Source: Lachnospiraceae bacterium (GTDB lineage Bacteria; Bacillota; Clostridia; Lachnospirales; Lachnospiraceae). Taken from it: a stretch of 64,000 nt of DNA. This document shows, piece after piece, positions 36,131-45,487 of the stretch. How positions within the stretch are numbered: the stretch's first letter is position 1; every line of letters begins with the position of its first letter. Location of the stretch: positions 1 through 64,000 of the forward strand of contig CAJTEY010000017.1 in the NCBI GenBank assembly GCA_910575775.1, given 5' to 3'. The position numbers were made by a program, and so were the translations under genes. A model generated the notes under the pieces. That model searched no databases. It was not told the origin of the DNA and saw only the letters and a list, made by a program, of their open reading frames with translations.

Positions 36131-36718
36131 CTACATAAACGTCGTCATCACGATGCTTTCCGCAAGGAAGCTCCCGTCTTCCTGCCAGCTTCCTTCCATA
36201 TGAATGGCCATTCCCTCCTTCAGCTCATCAGCCAGCCCCTCTCTGGATGAGATATCTTCGGGGTTAACGCCGCCGTTTTTAACCGTCTTATACTGCCAGC
36301 CGCAGTTCTGACTTACATGTACCGTGATCAGATCCTCTTCCTCCTCATACCCGGGCGCCGCAGCCACTGCAACATCAGCGCCTTCCTCGGACCATACTTC
36401 CGTCCTGGTGACCACGAAGCTGCCCTGACTCACGCTATGGACATTCCCTTCCAGCTCTGCGACCCCCGCAGCCTCTCCCGGTTGATTTTCGGTGTCCGCT
36501 GCCTGCTGTCCGTTATTGGCATCCGCCGCTTCCTCTGCATCGGCGCCGCCGTCTTCCTCATATGTCTCCTCCATATCCCCCGAAGATAACTGCACAGGCA
36601 CCGGCTCCTCCACCTGCCCACATGCTGCCATCAGAACCGCCAGCAGGAGACAGGCTGCAGCCGCCATCCCCCTGCTTCTTTTTCCAAGCCTTACTTCTTT
36701 CTTCTGCATGTCTGTCAT
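36131..36718 (-). CDS. Small lipoprotein, DUF5666-like
   Basis: 195 residues. Basic start, hydrophobic helix, lipobox (LLAVLMAACGQ). An acidic, Ala-rich linker (about 40-85) leads to a beta domain (LEGNVHSVSQGSFVVTRTEV, then LKEGMAIHMEGSWQEDGSFL), a pattern that resembles DUF5666. The start has GGAGG 8 bases upstream. It stands about 35 bases before the first solute-binding gene and may be co-transcribed with it. Function unknown. Confidence 0.6.
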   Translation of the reverse strand: MTDMQKKEVRLGKRSRGMAAAACLLLAVLMAACGQVEEPVPVQLSSGDMEETYEEDGGADAEEAADANNGQQAADTENQPGEAAGVAELEGNVHSVSQGSFVVTRTEVWSEEGADVAVAAAPGYEEEEDLITVHVSQNCGWQYKTVKNGGVNPEDISSREGLADELKEGMAIHMEGSWQEDGSFLAESIVMTTFM

Positions 36719-36843
36719 TTTATTATCCTCCTATTCTATCAGTTTTTTCTCTAAAGAATCTCTAAGAATCTTTAAGTATTTCTGAATCTGTCTTCATAAA
36801 GTATTCACTAATTATTTTGCCGTTTTTGATGCCGGAGCGAAAA

Positions 36844-37473
36844 CTACACATATTCTTCCATGATCACCCGTGTCGCCATGAAGGTATCACCGTCGTAATA
36901 TCCTTCCAGCTCCACACCCATACCTTCCTCCAGATCCGAAACATCGGCATCCCGCATGTCAATCCCCGCGCCGCCTCCCGAAATGGTCCAGTGCTCCACC
37001 TTTGTATCGGCGGTAAACCTTACGGGAATTTTTTCCGCATCCTTGTCATCCAGCAGGGTAACCGTATTATCTTCATTCATCAGTGTGGTCCGGGCCAGCG
37101 TCATGCCGTCTGTCTGCGGACTCTGTACCTTGCCGCCAAGATATTGTGTCCCTTCCGAAGCACGCACTGACTGCTCCGCATCCCCCGGTTCTTCCGATTC
37201 CCCGGCGTCCTTTTCTGCATGTTCCTTCTCCGGCTCCTTCGCGGAAACCGGCTCCTCTCTTTTCCACTCACCCGCCTGCGTCTCAGTCGTATCCGTGCCG
37301 TCACTCCCTTCCTTCACGTCCTTCGATTCACCGTCCGCCTCCGTCTCTGTTCCAGTCTCCGTCGAAGCATCCTCATGCACTTCCGCTGATATCTCCTCTG
37401 TGCCTGCGCATCCCGTCAGCCCCAGAATAACCGCCAGACCAAGCGCAACCCCGATTCCTTTTTCATTTCTCAT
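36844..37473 (-). CDS. Lipoprotein, DUF5666-like, with charged linker
   Basis: 209 residues from MRNEKGIGVALGLAVILGLT, lipobox ILGLTGCAG. A long Glu/Thr/Asp/Lys-rich linker (about 25-110) is followed by a beta domain (LGGKVQSPQTDGMTLA, VSDLEEGMGVELEGYYDGDT, then FMATRVIMEEY). The domain matches that of the lipoprotein at 36131 in layout, so they are paralogues. The start is preferred because of AAAGGA upstream; an earlier one 18 codons upstream is unlikely. It is probably a surface-exposed partner of the transport block. Confidence 0.6.
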   Translation of the reverse strand: MRNEKGIGVALGLAVILGLTGCAGTEEISAEVHEDASTETGTETEADGESKDVKEGSDGTDTTETQAGEWKREEPVSAKEPEKEHAEKDAGESEEPGDAEQSVRASEGTQYLGGKVQSPQTDGMTLARTTLMNEDNTVTLLDDKDAEKIPVRFTADTKVEHWTISGGGAGIDMRDADVSDLEEGMGVELEGYYDGDTFMATRVIMEEYV

Positions 37474-37626
37474 ATCGTACACATCCTTTCTGCGGGCTGT
37501 CGTTCTTTTCTTTATGTAACCCGCCATTTTTCATTTCCCAATCTTAGCAGACCTTCCTCTAAAGTATCTCTAAAATTTCTTAAGGTTTTCTTGTATTAGG
37601 CGGATTTCCAGAATTTCTACCAACGC

Positions 37627-37657
37627 AAAAAACTCACCCTTTATGGGAGAGTTTTTT
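37627..37657 (-). terminator. Intrinsic terminator after the hybrid kinase gene
   Basis: AAAAAACTCACCC pairs with GGGAGAGTTTTTT around a 5-base loop (37627-37657). It lies just beyond the stop of the 37686 kinase on the minus strand and ends its transcript. Confidence 0.85.
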
Positions 37658-37685
37658 GATCTTTTTATATTTTACATCGTCTCCA

Positions 37686-40600
37686 CTATCGGTTCAGATG
37701 TTTTCTCAGTACCTCGATAAACAACTCAATATCAAGGGGCTTGGCGATATGGTCGTCCATGCCGCTCTTTAATGCCGCCGCCTTATCCTCTTCCAGCGCA
37801 TTCGCCGTCATTGCAATGATCGGCAGCGTCCTCACATCCTTTCTCGGCAAGGATCGGATTGTCCTGGTCGCCTCGTAGCCGTTCATAATCGGCATCTGCA
37901 CATCCATCAGCACCACGTCATAGTAGTTTTCTTCCGACCGCTTCACCATATCCACCGCATCGGTTCCGTCAGGTGCAGACTCCACTTCAAATCCGCTCTC
38001 TGTCAATATAACTTCCGCGATCTCGCGGTTCATCTCGATATCCTCCACAAGAAGGACGCGCTTGCCGCTGAAGTCAATCTGCTGCCACGCCGCCCCCGCA
38101 GCCTCCTCCTTGACGTCCATACTGTTTGCCGAAAGAAGCGCAGACTTCAAGTCAGACATGAACAGCGGTTTTGCACAGAAAGCCGTAACACCCGCAGTTT
38201 TCGCCTCCTCCTCAATATCCGTCCAGTCATAGGCCGTCAGAATGATGATTGGCGACTCCTCACCGACAGCGCTCCGAATCTTTCTTGCGGTCTCGATTCC
38301 GCTTGTCTCCGGCATCTGCCAGTCGATAATATAAGTATGATAGGAATCCCCGTCATCCCGTGCGACTTTGGCGCGGTACACTGCCTCACGGCCCGAAGTC
38401 GTCCATTCTGCACGCAGGCCGATTGTTTTCAGCATCTTGCTTACGCTGTCGCAGACATTTAAGTCATCATCCACTACAAGCGCACGCAGGCCTTCCAGCT
38501 CTTTGATCTGCTCCGCATTCTTTTCCACATCCTGCAGTTTCAGGGTAAGCTTTACGGTAAAGGTACTGCCTTTACCCACCTCGCTCTCAACTGTCACCGT
38601 ACCGTTCATCATCTCCACGATGTTCTTGGTGATGGCCATGCCAAGTCCTGTGCCCTGAATACCGCTTCTTGTAGTCGTTGTCTCTCTCTCAAAAGGCTCG
38701 AATACATGCTTCACAAATTCTTCCGACATGCCGATGCCGTTATCCTTGATGATGAAAACATAATCGCCATATCCGTGCTTGAACGTGGTGTGCTGCATGA
38801 TTCGGAAAGAAATCATGCCACCGGCCGGCGTGTACTTCACCGCATTGCTCATCAGATTGATGAAAATCTGGTTCAGCTTGAGCGGATCGGTAATCACATC
38901 CTCATTTACCACCTCGAACGTATCGATGAAAAGCTCCAGCTGCTTCGCTTTCACCTGCGGCTGTATGATATTGACCAGATTGTGCATCAGTTCGGAAATG
39001 TTGCACTCCTGCTCGTGGATCTGCATCTTACCGCTCTCGATGCGGCTCATGTCAAGAATATCGTTAATCAGGCTGAGCAGATGGTTACTGGAGGAAAGTA
39101 CCTTCTGCAGGCATTCCCTCACCTGATCCTTATTGTCAATACGGCTCGCTGCAATCGTTGCAAAACCGATAATGGCGTTCATGGGTGTGCGGATGTCATG
39201 GCTCATATTCGAGAGGAACGTAGTCTTCGCCTCATTGGCCTGTCTTGCATGCATCAAGGCATCCTGCAGCGCCTCCGTCTGTTCCTTCTGTTTGATTACC
39301 TGGTCTGTAATATCCTTGGAGACAACCATCGCAATCAAGTCATTGGTCATATCGTCCCTTGTCATAATAAAGGACTGGCGTACACACATTCTGCCTTTCT
39401 CGTCATCTATCCTGCTCCAGTAGTCCACCTCAACTTCCAATTCACCCTGTTCAAAGCGGCTCTTCAGGTAATCCACGTCCAGGATATTGGTATACTCTTC
39501 CATAGATTCTGGGAGAATGAACTGTTTCCACTTTTCAAAATACTCCGAAGCACTGCAGGGCGCCTGCAGCCCGACTTTACCGAGAAATGAAACGGTCTCG
39601 TCATCCTTTGCACACGTCACATCCTGCTCGATCAGGTTCTTGGTCAGATTCAGTTCAAAGGTGCAGAATGCGCTGGAGGTGATCGCGATTCTGTACTGCC
39701 GCTCCTTGCGGTTCATCACAGACATCTCCTCTTCCCCTCTAAGCTCCCGCATCTTCATCTCCGTAATATTCTGGCGTACATAAAGAATCTTGCTCGCTTT
39801 TTCCTCGTTCCGCTCCAGACAGACGGTAATTAACTGCTCCCACTCCTCTTTTCCGGCCCGCATCACATGACATTCATAGGTAAAGGTATCCTGCCCGTCC
39901 AGATTTTCTATAATGGAATCCACTTTCAGGGTCTGCCGGAATTCTTCCTGCGCTTCCTCCCCGATAATCTCCTTGCTGTGGTTTTCCAGCACATTGGCAT
40001 AATCTCCCTCTCGCACCATCTGATTGTCCTGCAGATTTACGTCGGCAGTATAGGCATAGACTCCCGTCTCCAGGTCTACCGTCAGATATCTGGAAGAAAA
40101 CAACGTGTTCAATCCCTGCAGCACGTAATTAATCTGACTGTTTTCCACCTCCAGCTTTTTCCTCTGTTTAGCCGCCTGTACGATAGCGAACGTGAAGTAA
40201 ATTACAAAGAGCATAAGCAGCGCAATCTCAAGACGGACGCCCGCCGCGTTCGCACCCTTTATCATCTTCTGGGTCACGCTTGGCGGAAAAAGCTGCACCA
40301 TAACATAATCACTATCCGTAATATAAGTCACACACAGATTGTCCGCTCTGCTGTTCTCCCCGCAGATAAAAGCACCTTCCCCGCCGTTTTCAAAAACAGC
40401 CTTCGCCGCTTCCTCCGTTCCCTGGTCGATCTCACCCGAGCTTACGAGAAAATCCAACAGATTTTCCTCGCCATAATCCTGATCGTCAGAACTGGCTATC
40501 ACCCTGCCATCCGGCATACACAGCCAGGTAGTCGCTGGTTCCCCGAAATAGGTGGTGCGGAGAATCTCCTTCATATACTGCTCCGCCAGATAAGATCCCC

Positions 40601-41093
40601 GAACAATGCCGACAATCTTTCCGTTCATCCGCACCGGCGCAAAAAAGACAAGTCTCGTTTCCTCATCGGTCAGACGCTCGTCAAAGAGAATGGAGATGCC
40701 GCTCTCTCCCTGCATCCCGCGCGCATAGTAATCCCGATCCGCCGAATTGACCGTTCTGCCGTCGGAAAAATGGGTTATTCCTTCCGCATCCGTAAACCGT
40801 ATGGTGTCAAACACAGAATTTCTCTCTATTTCCGCAAGCGTCTGCGTCGGAATAGAATCGTCCGTCAGAGAATCGTTGAAGAAATAGGCATAGGCATTGA
40901 TAATACGCACGCCGTTTTCCAGTTCACCAACCACCTGCTTGGCTTTCTGGCGCATCGCATCCTCCGCATAATTTTTATTCTGTTCCGCAATTCTTTCTTT
41001 ATTCTGCACCGTGTAAGAATTGAATAAAAGAAACACAATCAAAACCAGCGGAACGGAAAACACAAACAACTGTAATACTTTCTTTCCACGCAT
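37686..41093 (-). CDS. Hybrid sensor histidine kinase with extracellular sensor domain and two receivers
   Basis: 1135 residues from MRGKKVLQLFVFSVP, with GGAGG 10 bases upstream. Order: membrane helix; extracellular sensor domain of Cache look (about 35-280, with GRTVNSADRDYYARGMQG); second helix (LLMLFVIYFTFAIV); two PAS-like regions; HisKA with NMSHDIRTPMNAIIG (His about 629); HATPase with NLMSNAVKYTP and GTGLGMAITKN; receiver 1 (VVDDDLNV, Asp about 922 in IIDWQMPE); receiver 2 (LVEDIEMNR, Asp about 1062 in LMDVQMP). It probably senses a small molecule outside the cell. No output regulator of the hybrid type is nearby. Confidence 0.88.
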   Translation of the reverse strand: MRGKKVLQLFVFSVPLVLIVFLLFNSYTVQNKERIAEQNKNYAEDAMRQKAKQVVGELENGVRIINAYAYFFNDSLTDDSIPTQTLAEIERNSVFDTIRFTDAEGITHFSDGRTVNSADRDYYARGMQGESGISILFDERLTDEETRLVFFAPVRMNGKIVGIVRGSYLAEQYMKEILRTTYFGEPATTWLCMPDGRVIASSDDQDYGEENLLDFLVSSGEIDQGTEEAAKAVFENGGEGAFICGENSRADNLCVTYITDSDYVMVQLFPPSVTQKMIKGANAAGVRLEIALLMLFVIYFTFAIVQAAKQRKKLEVENSQINYVLQGLNTLFSSRYLTVDLETGVYAYTADVNLQDNQMVREGDYANVLENHSKEIIGEEAQEEFRQTLKVDSIIENLDGQDTFTYECHVMRAGKEEWEQLITVCLERNEEKASKILYVRQNITEMKMRELRGEEEMSVMNRKERQYRIAITSSAFCTFELNLTKNLIEQDVTCAKDDETVSFLGKVGLQAPCSASEYFEKWKQFILPESMEEYTNILDVDYLKSRFEQGELEVEVDYWSRIDDEKGRMCVRQSFIMTRDDMTNDLIAMVVSKDITDQVIKQKEQTEALQDALMHARQANEAKTTFLSNMSHDIRTPMNAIIGFATIAASRIDNKDQVRECLQKVLSSSNHLLSLINDILDMSRIESGKMQIHEQECNISELMHNLVNIIQPQVKAKQLELFIDTFEVVNEDVITDPLKLNQIFINLMSNAVKYTPAGGMISFRIMQHTTFKHGYGDYVFIIKDNGIGMSEEFVKHVFEPFERETTTTRSGIQGTGLGMAITKNIVEMMNGTVTVESEVGKGSTFTVKLTLKLQDVEKNAEQIKELEGLRALVVDDDLNVCDSVSKMLKTIGLRAEWTTSGREAVYRAKVARDDGDSYHTYIIDWQMPETSGIETARKIRSAVGEESPIIILTAYDWTDIEEEAKTAGVTAFCAKPLFMSDLKSALLSANSMDVKEEAAGAAWQQIDFSGKRVLLVEDIEMNREIAEVILTESGFEVESAPDGTDAVDMVKRSEENYYDVVLMDVQMPIMNGYEATRTIRSLPRKDVRTLPIIAMTANALEEDKAAALKSGMDDHIAKPLDIELFIEVLRKHLNR

Positions 41094-41137
41094 ATTTATA
41101 TATTCCCTCCAAAGCATATCGGGCTGCCTCTGCCCTC

Positions 41138-43231
41138 TTATTTATACTCTTTCTCTTTTAGAATCCTGTCAATCAGTTCCTGCAGCGCGTCTATGTCAAA
41201 AGGCTTTGACATATGTTCGTCCATTCCCGCCTTCAGGGATTTCCGCCGGTCCTCCTCCATGGCATCTGAGGAAAGCGCTATGATCGGTATGCTGGAAATC
41301 GCCGCCTGTTCCAGTCTCCGAATTGCCCGGGCCGTCTCATACCCATCCATACCAGGCATCTGTATATCCATCAGCACCAGCGCATATTGCCCCGGTTCGG
41401 CACTTTTCAGCATCTCATAGGCGCTCACGCCGTCACATGCCGTATCTACCCGGTAACCCAGATTTTTGAGAAGCTCCTCCTCGATTTCCCTGTTGATGCC
41501 GTTGTCTTCCACCAGAAGAATGCGGGTTTTCTTTCCCGCCGCCTCCGGGCTGTCAGCTGCCGCACTTTCATGTTCCATAAAAGATGCGGTCACAGGATAT
41601 TTGATGGGAAGACTCACGGTAAAGACGCTGCCCTCTCCGATCCTGCTCTCCACACTGATGCTGCCTCCCATTGTCTCAACATAACTTTTCACCACGGCCA
41701 GTCCCACGCCCGGCATTCCGTTATAGACCGCGCTCTTTTCCTGTCTGGCCGGCTGGAAGATCGTCTCATACTGATCTTCCGGAATCCCACAGCCGCTGTC
41801 CTCGATCAGAAAACGGTACATCCCCCGTCCCTTGATGTCACTTGCACTTTCTCTGACTGTCAGACTCACCGTTCCCCTGGACTGGGTATATTTGATGGCA
41901 TTGTCCAGCAGCTGATTCAGGATTTCACGCAGCCTTATGTAATCCACCTCCACCGTCAGATGGGTGATTTCCGATTTGTCTATCCGCAGGCTGATATTTT
42001 TCGCTTTCACCGGCCGCTCTGCGCTTTTCTCCACTTCTCTGAGCAGTTCGCCCAGATGGTATTCCCTCTCCGTAAGCTCTGCCCTGGCCGGCTCATTCAG
42101 ATTATCTTTCAAAAACTCATTGAAAACCGCCAGAAGCTCCTCCCCGGAAAGATGGATTTTCTCTATGCATTCGCCCACTTTTCCCGGATCTCCGACACAG
42201 CCCTTTAAAAGCTCGGCATACCCGATAATCGCGTTCAGCGGTGTCCTGATATCATGGGACATGTTTGCAAAAAAGGTATTTCTGGCAAGACGCTCGATCT
42301 CCGCCTGCCGCAGCGCAGATTTTAAAAGTGACTGCCGCTCGATCTGTTCCGTAATGTCCCTGGATACGGAGAGTGCGATCACATCCCCCGTATGTTCGTT
42401 TTTCTCCAGAAAAAACAGATAATGACTCAGCCGCTTCCTGCCGTACATATCCGTCACCCAGCTGTCATAAATCTGCTCTCTCTCCCCGTTCTCATAGCAG
42501 CGGATCAGCCTTTCGATATCGAAAAAACTTCTATACTCCTCCAGTTCCCTTGTCTCAGTAAAATCTGCCCAGAACCGGGTAAAATCAGAATATTTTTCAA
42601 AGGGAGTGATTCCCATATATGTGAAGAGGTTCTGCACCTGCCCTTCCTCATTCAATACGGAGGCTGAGATAAACTCATCCCTTGTCAGGTTAATCTCCAC
42701 AAAGGAAACCGCATTGTAGAGAATCGCCCTCTTAAAATAATCCTCCCGCAGATGCGCCGTATAAAGCGCCTCGTTCACCCGCTCAATTTCTGCCATCCGC
42801 CTGTTGATCCGCTCTGTAGCATCCTCTATGAAAACATAGAAAAGATCTCCGTAAGCATCGGTATGCACCACATGGCCGTAATCCTCCACCCAGCGCACCG
42901 TGCCGTCCTTACGGATTATCCGATACTCCACATAATCCAGATCCTCTCCGCTGTCTGCGATCTGGGACCTGATGCTTGCCTCAACCTTGTCAATATCCTT
43001 CGGATGCACAATCCCCCTGAAGGTGTAACCGGTCAGTTCCCGAAACTCCTCCCTTGTATCACAGCCAAAGATCCGCAGCATGGCGTCGTTTATATAGATC
43101 AGTTCCTCATCCCCGTCCGCATGGTAAATAAAAAAACCGCCGGGCAAGCCCTCTGAGATCTGCTCTATAACGGGCAGCGTATGCTCATCAAAGCTAATTG
43201 TAAATTTCGACTTATCCGTGTATGCTTTCAC
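41138..43231 (-). CDS. Hybrid sensor histidine kinase, PAS-HisKA-HATPase-receiver
   Basis: 697 residues and no membrane helix, so cytoplasmic. PAS domain at about 30-140 (FFIYHADGDEELIYINDAML, IIRKDGTVRWVEDYG), a second PAS-like region, HisKA with NMSHDIRTPLNAIIGYAELL (His about 325), HATPase (NQLLDNAIKYTQSRG, DSGCGIPEDQYET) and one receiver (LLVEDNGINREIEEELL; Asp about 620 in LVLMDIQMPGMDG). It lies 45 bases upstream of the 37686 kinase in the same direction and was probably formed by duplication with it. Confidence 0.88.
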   Translation of the reverse strand: MKAYTDKSKFTISFDEHTLPVIEQISEGLPGGFFIYHADGDEELIYINDAMLRIFGCDTREEFRELTGYTFRGIVHPKDIDKVEASIRSQIADSGEDLDYVEYRIIRKDGTVRWVEDYGHVVHTDAYGDLFYVFIEDATERINRRMAEIERVNEALYTAHLREDYFKRAILYNAVSFVEINLTRDEFISASVLNEEGQVQNLFTYMGITPFEKYSDFTRFWADFTETRELEEYRSFFDIERLIRCYENGEREQIYDSWVTDMYGRKRLSHYLFFLEKNEHTGDVIALSVSRDITEQIERQSLLKSALRQAEIERLARNTFFANMSHDIRTPLNAIIGYAELLKGCVGDPGKVGECIEKIHLSGEELLAVFNEFLKDNLNEPARAELTEREYHLGELLREVEKSAERPVKAKNISLRIDKSEITHLTVEVDYIRLREILNQLLDNAIKYTQSRGTVSLTVRESASDIKGRGMYRFLIEDSGCGIPEDQYETIFQPARQEKSAVYNGMPGVGLAVVKSYVETMGGSISVESRIGEGSVFTVSLPIKYPVTASFMEHESAAADSPEAAGKKTRILLVEDNGINREIEEELLKNLGYRVDTACDGVSAYEMLKSAEPGQYALVLMDIQMPGMDGYETARAIRRLEQAAISSIPIIALSSDAMEEDRRKSLKAGMDEHMSKPFDIDALQELIDRILKEKEYK

Positions 43232-43339
43232 TGCCTCTCCTCCCAGAACGATTATACAATTTAATTGTAAAAAAGAAAAGAGCTTAGAGATTTTTTAAAG
43301 AATTATGTGATAGAATAGTGATATAAGGTGGAACGAATC

Positions 43340-44017
43340 ATGCGTATACTGCTTGCAGAAGATGATGAAAAACTGAATGAGACACTTGTTTATGGCCTGA
43401 CACAGGCCGGCTTTATCGTTGACGCCTGTTTTGACGGGGAGGATGCGCTCTTCTACGGAGAACAAAATATTTACGACGTCATTCTTTTAGACCGCATGCT
43501 GCCCTGTATGGAAGGCACGGATGTGCTTGCCTCCCTGCGCAAAAAGGGCATCTCCACGCCTGTGATCCTGATTACCGCTCTGGGAACGCTTTCCGACAAG
43601 GTGGAAGGACTGGATCTTGGCGCGGACGATTATCTGGTCAAGCCATTTGCCATAGAGGAGCTTTTAGCCAGAATCCGCTGTGTGGCCAGAAGACCGCACC
43701 GCATCGTGGCCGAGGAGACGCTCACCCTTTCAGACATCTCCTGGCTGCCCGCAGAAAACCGACTCGACGGTCCTTCCGGGCACTGTACACTATCAAAGCG
43801 GGAGGCCTCGCTTCTGGAAGCTTTTCTGAAAAGCGGCGGTGCCACCCTGTCCAGAAACCATCTGCTGCTAAAGGTCTGGGGACCAGACAGCGATGTGGAG
43901 GAAGGCAATCTGGACAACTATATCCATTTTCTGCGCAGACGTCTGAAAGCGGTTGGCAGCCGCCTGTGCCTGAAAACCGTCCGCGGCGTGGGCTACGCCA
44001 TAGCGGAATCACAGTAA
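43340..44017 (+). CDS. OmpR-family response regulator
   Basis: 225 residues from MRILLAEDDEKLNE; GGTGG lies just before this ATG, and a GTG 12 bases upstream is less likely. The receiver has phospho-acceptor Asp 51 in VILLDRMLPCMEG, ITALG and DYLVKPFAIEE; the winged helix follows (SKREASLLEAFLKSGG, VRGVGYAI at the end). It is divergent from the hybrid kinases and 25 bases upstream of its partner kinase. A -10-like TAGAAT lies near 43311. Confidence 0.9.
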   Translation: MRILLAEDDEKLNETLVYGLTQAGFIVDACFDGEDALFYGEQNIYDVILLDRMLPCMEGTDVLASLRKKGISTPVILITALGTLSDKVEGLDLGADDYLVKPFAIEELLARIRCVARRPHRIVAEETLTLSDISWLPAENRLDGPSGHCTLSKREASLLEAFLKSGGATLSRNHLLLKVWGPDSDVEEGNLDNYIHFLRRRLKAVGSRLCLKTVRGVGYAIAESQ

Positions 44018-44042
44018 AGTAACGTAGAAATGGGGACCAGAC

Positions 44043-45365
44043 ATGTTTCGAAAAGTACACCTGTATCTCACGGCGCTCTGCGCCGGCATTACCGCCTCCA
44101 TCCTGATCGTGATGTCCCTGCTCTATCTGTACCTCTCTGAAAAAGAACTGTACGAAAACCAGTTCCGCTCTTTCCAAAGCGATATCATTACCATTTCCAC
44201 CAGCTTAGAGCAGCAATCCGTGATCTCTATGGAATGGCTTTCCAAGATGGAAACCCGGGGCGGCTACACTTTTTATGCCCTGGACAACGGCATCCCCTTT
44301 CTCTACAACAGGCTCACCAGTTTTTCCGAATCCTCCGAAATCCGCAGTCTCCTCGATGCCTGCCTGGAATACTATGAGTCCCACTATGAAACCGGCTCTT
44401 TGGAGGAAGGCGGCGACATTCCTTACAATACCTGTCTGCATGTGGAATTTTCTTTCCACCCTGCCGGAACAGCGCAGGAATTTTATATCAGCGTCATTGA
44501 ACTGACGCGGGGCACGTCCTCCCTGCAGCTTCTGGTGCTCTTCCCTCTGGATTTTCTCCGGGAACAGATCACCAGACAGAGAGTGCGCTTCTTTCTGATT
44601 GATATCGCCGCCATCTTACTCTTATCCCTTTTTTCCTTTTTCTTTACCGGGAAACTGCTTCATCCTGTGATTGAAAGCCGCAGGAAGCAGACGGAATTTG
44701 TGGCTGCCGCCTCCCACGAGCTGCGCACCCCCCTTGCCGTAATTCTCTCTGCCGCTGAATGCTGCCGAGACGCAGATGCGGAAAAACAGTCACGCTTTCT
44801 CGACACCATCAAGCAGGAAGGTGATATCTTGACTTCTTTAGTCAATGATATGCTCACTTTGAGCGCCTCCGACTCCCAGCGCTTCTCTTTCCGCCCGGCT
44901 CCCGTGGAGCTGGACACACTGGTTATCAACACTTACGAAGCCTTTGAGCCGTTAGCCGCCGAAAAAAAGCTGTCCCTCACCGTTACCCTGCCGGAAGAAT
45001 CCCTGCCCCTTTGTACGGCGGACGCGGAACGTATCATACAGCTTCTCTCCATCCTGCTTCACAACGCAGTCAGCTACACCCCGGAGGGCGGACGCATTGA
45101 CCTGTCCCTCCTCCGCAAAAAGAACCGCTTTTATCTGACCGTCTCCGATACCGGCATCGGGATTCCTCCCGAGGACAGGAAAAAGATTTTCGACCGCTTT
45201 TACCGGGCAGAAAAATCCCGAAGCGCCAAAGGGCACTTCGGGCTTGGTCTCTCCATCGCCTCCGAAATTGTAAAGCTCCACCACGGTACGCTGAGTGTCA
45301 CCGGCCGCCCCGGCGGCGGAAGCGCATTCACGGTCATGCTGCCATCGTGTGAGAAGTACTTCTAA
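44043..45365 (+). CDS. Sensor histidine kinase, partner of the upstream regulator
   Basis: 440 residues. Helix 1 (ITASILIVMSLLYLYL), an extracellular domain (about 35-175), helix 2 (IDIAAILLLSLFSFFF), HisKA with FVAAASHELRTPLAVILSAAE (His about 225) and HATPase (LSILLHNAVSYTPEGG, DTGIGIPPEDRKKIFDRFYR, GLGLSIASEIVKLH). No HAMP domain is obvious. The last codons and stop (CEKYF, TAA) come from palindromic element copy D, so the C-terminus is not native to the family. Confidence 0.9.
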   Translation: MFRKVHLYLTALCAGITASILIVMSLLYLYLSEKELYENQFRSFQSDIITISTSLEQQSVISMEWLSKMETRGGYTFYALDNGIPFLYNRLTSFSESSEIRSLLDACLEYYESHYETGSLEEGGDIPYNTCLHVEFSFHPAGTAQEFYISVIELTRGTSSLQLLVLFPLDFLREQITRQRVRFFLIDIAAILLLSLFSFFFTGKLLHPVIESRRKQTEFVAAASHELRTPLAVILSAAECCRDADAEKQSRFLDTIKQEGDILTSLVNDMLTLSASDSQRFSFRPAPVELDTLVINTYEAFEPLAAEKKLSLTVTLPEESLPLCTADAERIIQLLSILLHNAVSYTPEGGRIDLSLLRKKNRFYLTVSDTGIGIPPEDRKKIFDRFYRAEKSRSAKGHFGLGLSIASEIVKLHHGTLSVTGRPGGGSAFTVMLPSCEKYF

Positions 45366-45474
45366 TCACTCGCAGCAAAGGCTGCATCGCAAAGTCAGCA
45401 AAGATGACTTGGAAGTACTAAGTCTGTTTTTCTGACTTTTCTCACACAGGAGGCCCAAAATACGGGCATTCTCC
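45347..45474. repeat. Intergenic palindromic element, copy D
   Basis: Outer stem GTGTGAGAA (45347) with CTCACAC (45441-45447). Inside are AGTACTT/AAGTACT, GCAGC/GCTGC and AAGTCA/TGACTT stems, then a GCCC/GGGC stem at 45453-45470. It lies between convergent genes and covers the end of the kinase gene, giving it its stop codon. Confidence 0.75.
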
Positions 45475-45487
45475 ACACCTACGCGTA

